Source of the DNA: SKVL01 sp046542915 | Lineage (GTDB): Bacteria > Patescibacteriota > Minisyncoccia > Phycocordibacterales > CSBR16-193 | NCBI GenBank assembly: GCA_046542915.1 | Contig: JBKHAI010000034.1 | Coordinates: 1-6,832, forward strand | Length of the DNA: 6,832 nt | Direction of reading: 5' to 3' | In this document: one piece after another, positions 5,982-6,832 of the stretch | Layout of the letters: each line of letters starts with the position of its first letter | How positions within the stretch are numbered: the first letter of the stretch is position 1 | Translations under genes and position numbers: made by a program | Notes under the pieces: model-generated | Database searches by the model: none | What the model saw: only the letters and a program-made list of their open reading frames with translations | Told to the model about the DNA's origin: nothing

Positions 5982-6079
5982 TGAAATTATTAACAAGTTA
6001 AAGACGCGCTTTACACCATGCGGTCTTTAAAATTATAAACGGGTCGACTGAATGTATTTAATAATATGTTCGGAAGGCC

Positions 6080-6107
6080 TTAACACTTTTTGCGCTTCTC
6101 ATATTAT
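6080..6107 (+). promoter_or_regulatory. Sigma70-type promoter of the surface-protein gene
   Basis: TTAACA (6080-6085) and TATTAT (6102-6107) each match consensus at five of six positions and are 16 bases apart. Transcription would start near 6114, leaving a leader of about 35 A-rich bases before the ATG. The -10 box forms one arm of an inverted repeat, ATAATATG (6061-6068) with CATATTAT (6100-6107), which could be an operator or an RNA stem of a longer transcript. Confidence 0.55.
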
Positions 6108-6148
6108 AAGTAACAGAGGGGCGAAAAAAGCTAATTAAAATTAAAAGT

Positions 6149-6832
6149 ATGAGTACAATAATACAGAGCAAGAAAACGCTTCTGACCGTAGCTCTTGGAG
6201 GGGCCATTGCCATCGTGTTGGCTTTCGGTTCCTTCTCAACAGTTTCGGCACAAGCGCTGACTCAGTCGCAGATCGACTCAATTCTTGGACTCCTTGAGTC
6301 CTTTGGTGCCGATGAGGCAACTATGAATGACGTGGAAGCCGCTCTTACCGGAGAGGATACCGACGACACCACCCCGACCACTCCGGCTCCGGACGTGGCA
6401 CAGTTTGACCGAGACCTTAGCACCGGAAGCACCGGAGATGATGTCAAAAGTCTTCAAGAGTGGCTGAACGACAACGGTTACACCGTAGCAACTGAAGGCG
6501 CCGGCTCACCCGGTAACGAAACCGATTACTTCGGTGAAAGAACCCGAGAAGCCGTAGCCGCTTATCAATCAGCTAACGGCATTGAACCGGTTGCTGGATA
6601 CTTTGGTCCTAAGACCCGAGAAGCCGTTAACGCTGAGATCGAAGACGCCGTTGAAGACGACGACGATGATGCTACTGACGATGACGATGACGACGCTACT
6701 GACGATGACGACGACGCTGACGACGACGCTGACGACGACGAAGATGTCGTAGCCAGAGAAGGTGTTCTTACCGCAGAAGCTAGAAGTGACTACCGAAACG
6801 TTGAAGTTGGTGCTAATCAAACCAAGAATGTT
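6149..6832 (+). CDS. Exported peptidoglycan-binding surface protein, 5' part (S-layer-like)
   Basis: The frame is open to the window end, so only the first 228 residues are seen. Residues 1-34 are a signal peptide: KK, a hydrophobic core (about 11-29) and a VSA cleavage motif before Gln35. Residues 37-67 (LTQSQIDSILGLLESFGAD...) resemble a short helical segment seen in many CPR surface proteins. Residues 86-163 form a PG_binding_1-like domain: GSTGDDVKSLQEWLNDNGY, DYFGERTREAVAAYQ, GIEP, GYFGPKTREAVN. Residues 169-199 are almost all Asp with Ala/Thr, probably a cation-binding or extended linker. The following segment begins a new domain that is cut off. The ATG is the only start in this open frame; the upstream in-frame stop is at 6107 and Shine-Dalgarno is weak. 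It probably anchors to or coats the cell wall. An S-layer role is an inference from the layout. Confidence 0.85.
   Translation, partial: MSTIIQSKKTLLTVALGGAIAIVLAFGSFSTVSAQALTQSQIDSILGLLESFGADEATMNDVEAALTGEDTDDTTPTTPAPDVAQFDRDLSTGSTGDDVKSLQEWLNDNGYTVATEGAGSPGNETDYFGERTREAVAAYQSANGIEPVAGYFGPKTREAVNAEIEDAVEDDDDDATDDDDDDATDDDDDADDDADDDEDVVAREGVLTAEARSDYRNVEVGANQTKNV
6653..6745 (+). repeat. Asp-codon repeat tract
   Basis: A run of GAC/GAT codons interrupted by GCTACT or GCT encodes the Asp-rich linker (residues 169-199 of the surface protein). The unit GCTACTGACGATGAC occurs twice, at 6671-6685 and 6695-6709. Such a tract can change length by slippage. On the opposite strand it produces meaningless Val/Ser-rich open frames. 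Confidence 0.7.

Larger units (their letters stand above)
5385..6030 (+). ncRNA. Candidate large structured noncoding RNA or leader (unidentified)
   Basis: About 650 bases lack a credible protein gene but are dense in hairpins. Examples: 5385-5403 (6 bp), 5447-5462 (6 bp), 5491-5521 (12 bp with one bulge), 5576-5602 (7 bp), 5631-5653 (9 bp, 5-base loop), 5716-5741 (7 bp), 5762-5776 (6 bp), 5776-5791 (6 bp), 5789-5820 (two 5-bp helices), 5834-5860 (6 plus 3 bp), 5905-5921 (6 bp), 5922-5981 (14 plus 6 bp) and 5998-6030 (8 plus 3 bp). I looked for signatures of rRNA, tmRNA, RNase P RNA, SRP RNA, T-box and group I/II introns and did not find them. A terminator and a possible promoter lie just before it, and a separate promoter lies after it. 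No U-rich terminator ends it. Ends and strand are inferred; read-through into the surface-protein gene as a long leader is the alternative. Confidence 0.4.

Noticed and set aside
5900..6010. Weak resemblance to 23S rRNA (GCAC..., CACTGT..., GTGAAATTA order)
   Set aside because: The universally conserved neighbours, such as GACGGAAAGACCC and the peptidyl-transferase loop sequences, are missing, and flanking sequence does not align. It is taken as coincidence.
6061..6107. CGGAAGG motif considered as an SRP RNA tip
   Set aside because: The flanking bases do not pair as in SRP domain IV, and the GUCAGG/AGCAGCC sides are absent.
4030..6148. Diversity-generating retroelement suggested by the Avd-like bundle
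   Set aside because: No reverse transcriptase, template repeat or variable repeat is visible in this window, and the Avd resemblance itself is unproven.
6569..6820. Val/Ser-rich minus-strand frame
   Set aside because: It is the reverse complement of the Asp-codon repeat tract and has no gene features of its own.
1..6832. CRISPR array, transposon, prophage or tRNA
   Set aside because: I saw no regularly spaced repeats with unique spacers, transposase or phage genes, or cloverleaf with a TTCGA-type arm.

Overview
The window looks like a chromosomal segment of a Patescibacteria/CPR bacterium, most likely a Parcubacteria-type lineage. The evidence is indirect. A small membrane-anchored Ig-like/glucodextranase-B-type protein sits between ftsK and recA. 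A secreted protein with a peptidoglycan-binding repeat and an Asp-rich linker resembles the surface proteins common in that group. Shine-Dalgarno sequences are weak or absent, and an AT-rich degenerate repeat block lies between genes. The four complete genes all end in TAA and have no in-frame TGA, so there is no sign of the UGA=Gly code of Gracilibacteria/SR1.

Layout. On the minus strand, 3810 down to 2 is a tight three-gene cluster: ftsK (DNA translocase), a 151-residue anchored Ig-like protein, then recA. The gaps are only 14 and 9 bases, so it is probably one operon that couples chromosome segregation at the septum with recombination. A divergent promoter region (3811-4029) separates it from a plus-strand gene (4030-4965). 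That gene encodes an N-terminal helical domain, possibly an Avd/23S-IVP-like four-helix bundle, joined by a flexible linker to a C-terminal winged helix-turn-helix. Its promoter carries a perfect inverted repeat around the -10 box and could be autoregulated.

From 4966 to 6148 there is no convincing protein gene. This stretch holds an AT-rich degenerate repeat block (about 5020-5218), a perfect 13-bp inverted repeat (5249-5276), a single perfect DnaA-box sequence (5282-5290), and a clear intrinsic terminator (5335-5355). After these comes a candidate sigma70-type promoter (5354-5382) and then about 650 bases rich in successive hairpins (5385-6030). I cannot assign this hairpin-rich stretch to any known RNA family. 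It is the best candidate for something undescribed: a large structured noncoding RNA or an unusually long leader. A second, better promoter (6080-6107) lies just before the last gene, which argues that the hairpin region need not be that gene's leader.

The last gene (6149 to the window end) is the N-terminal 228 residues of an exported peptidoglycan-binding surface protein, possibly S-layer-like. It runs off the window.
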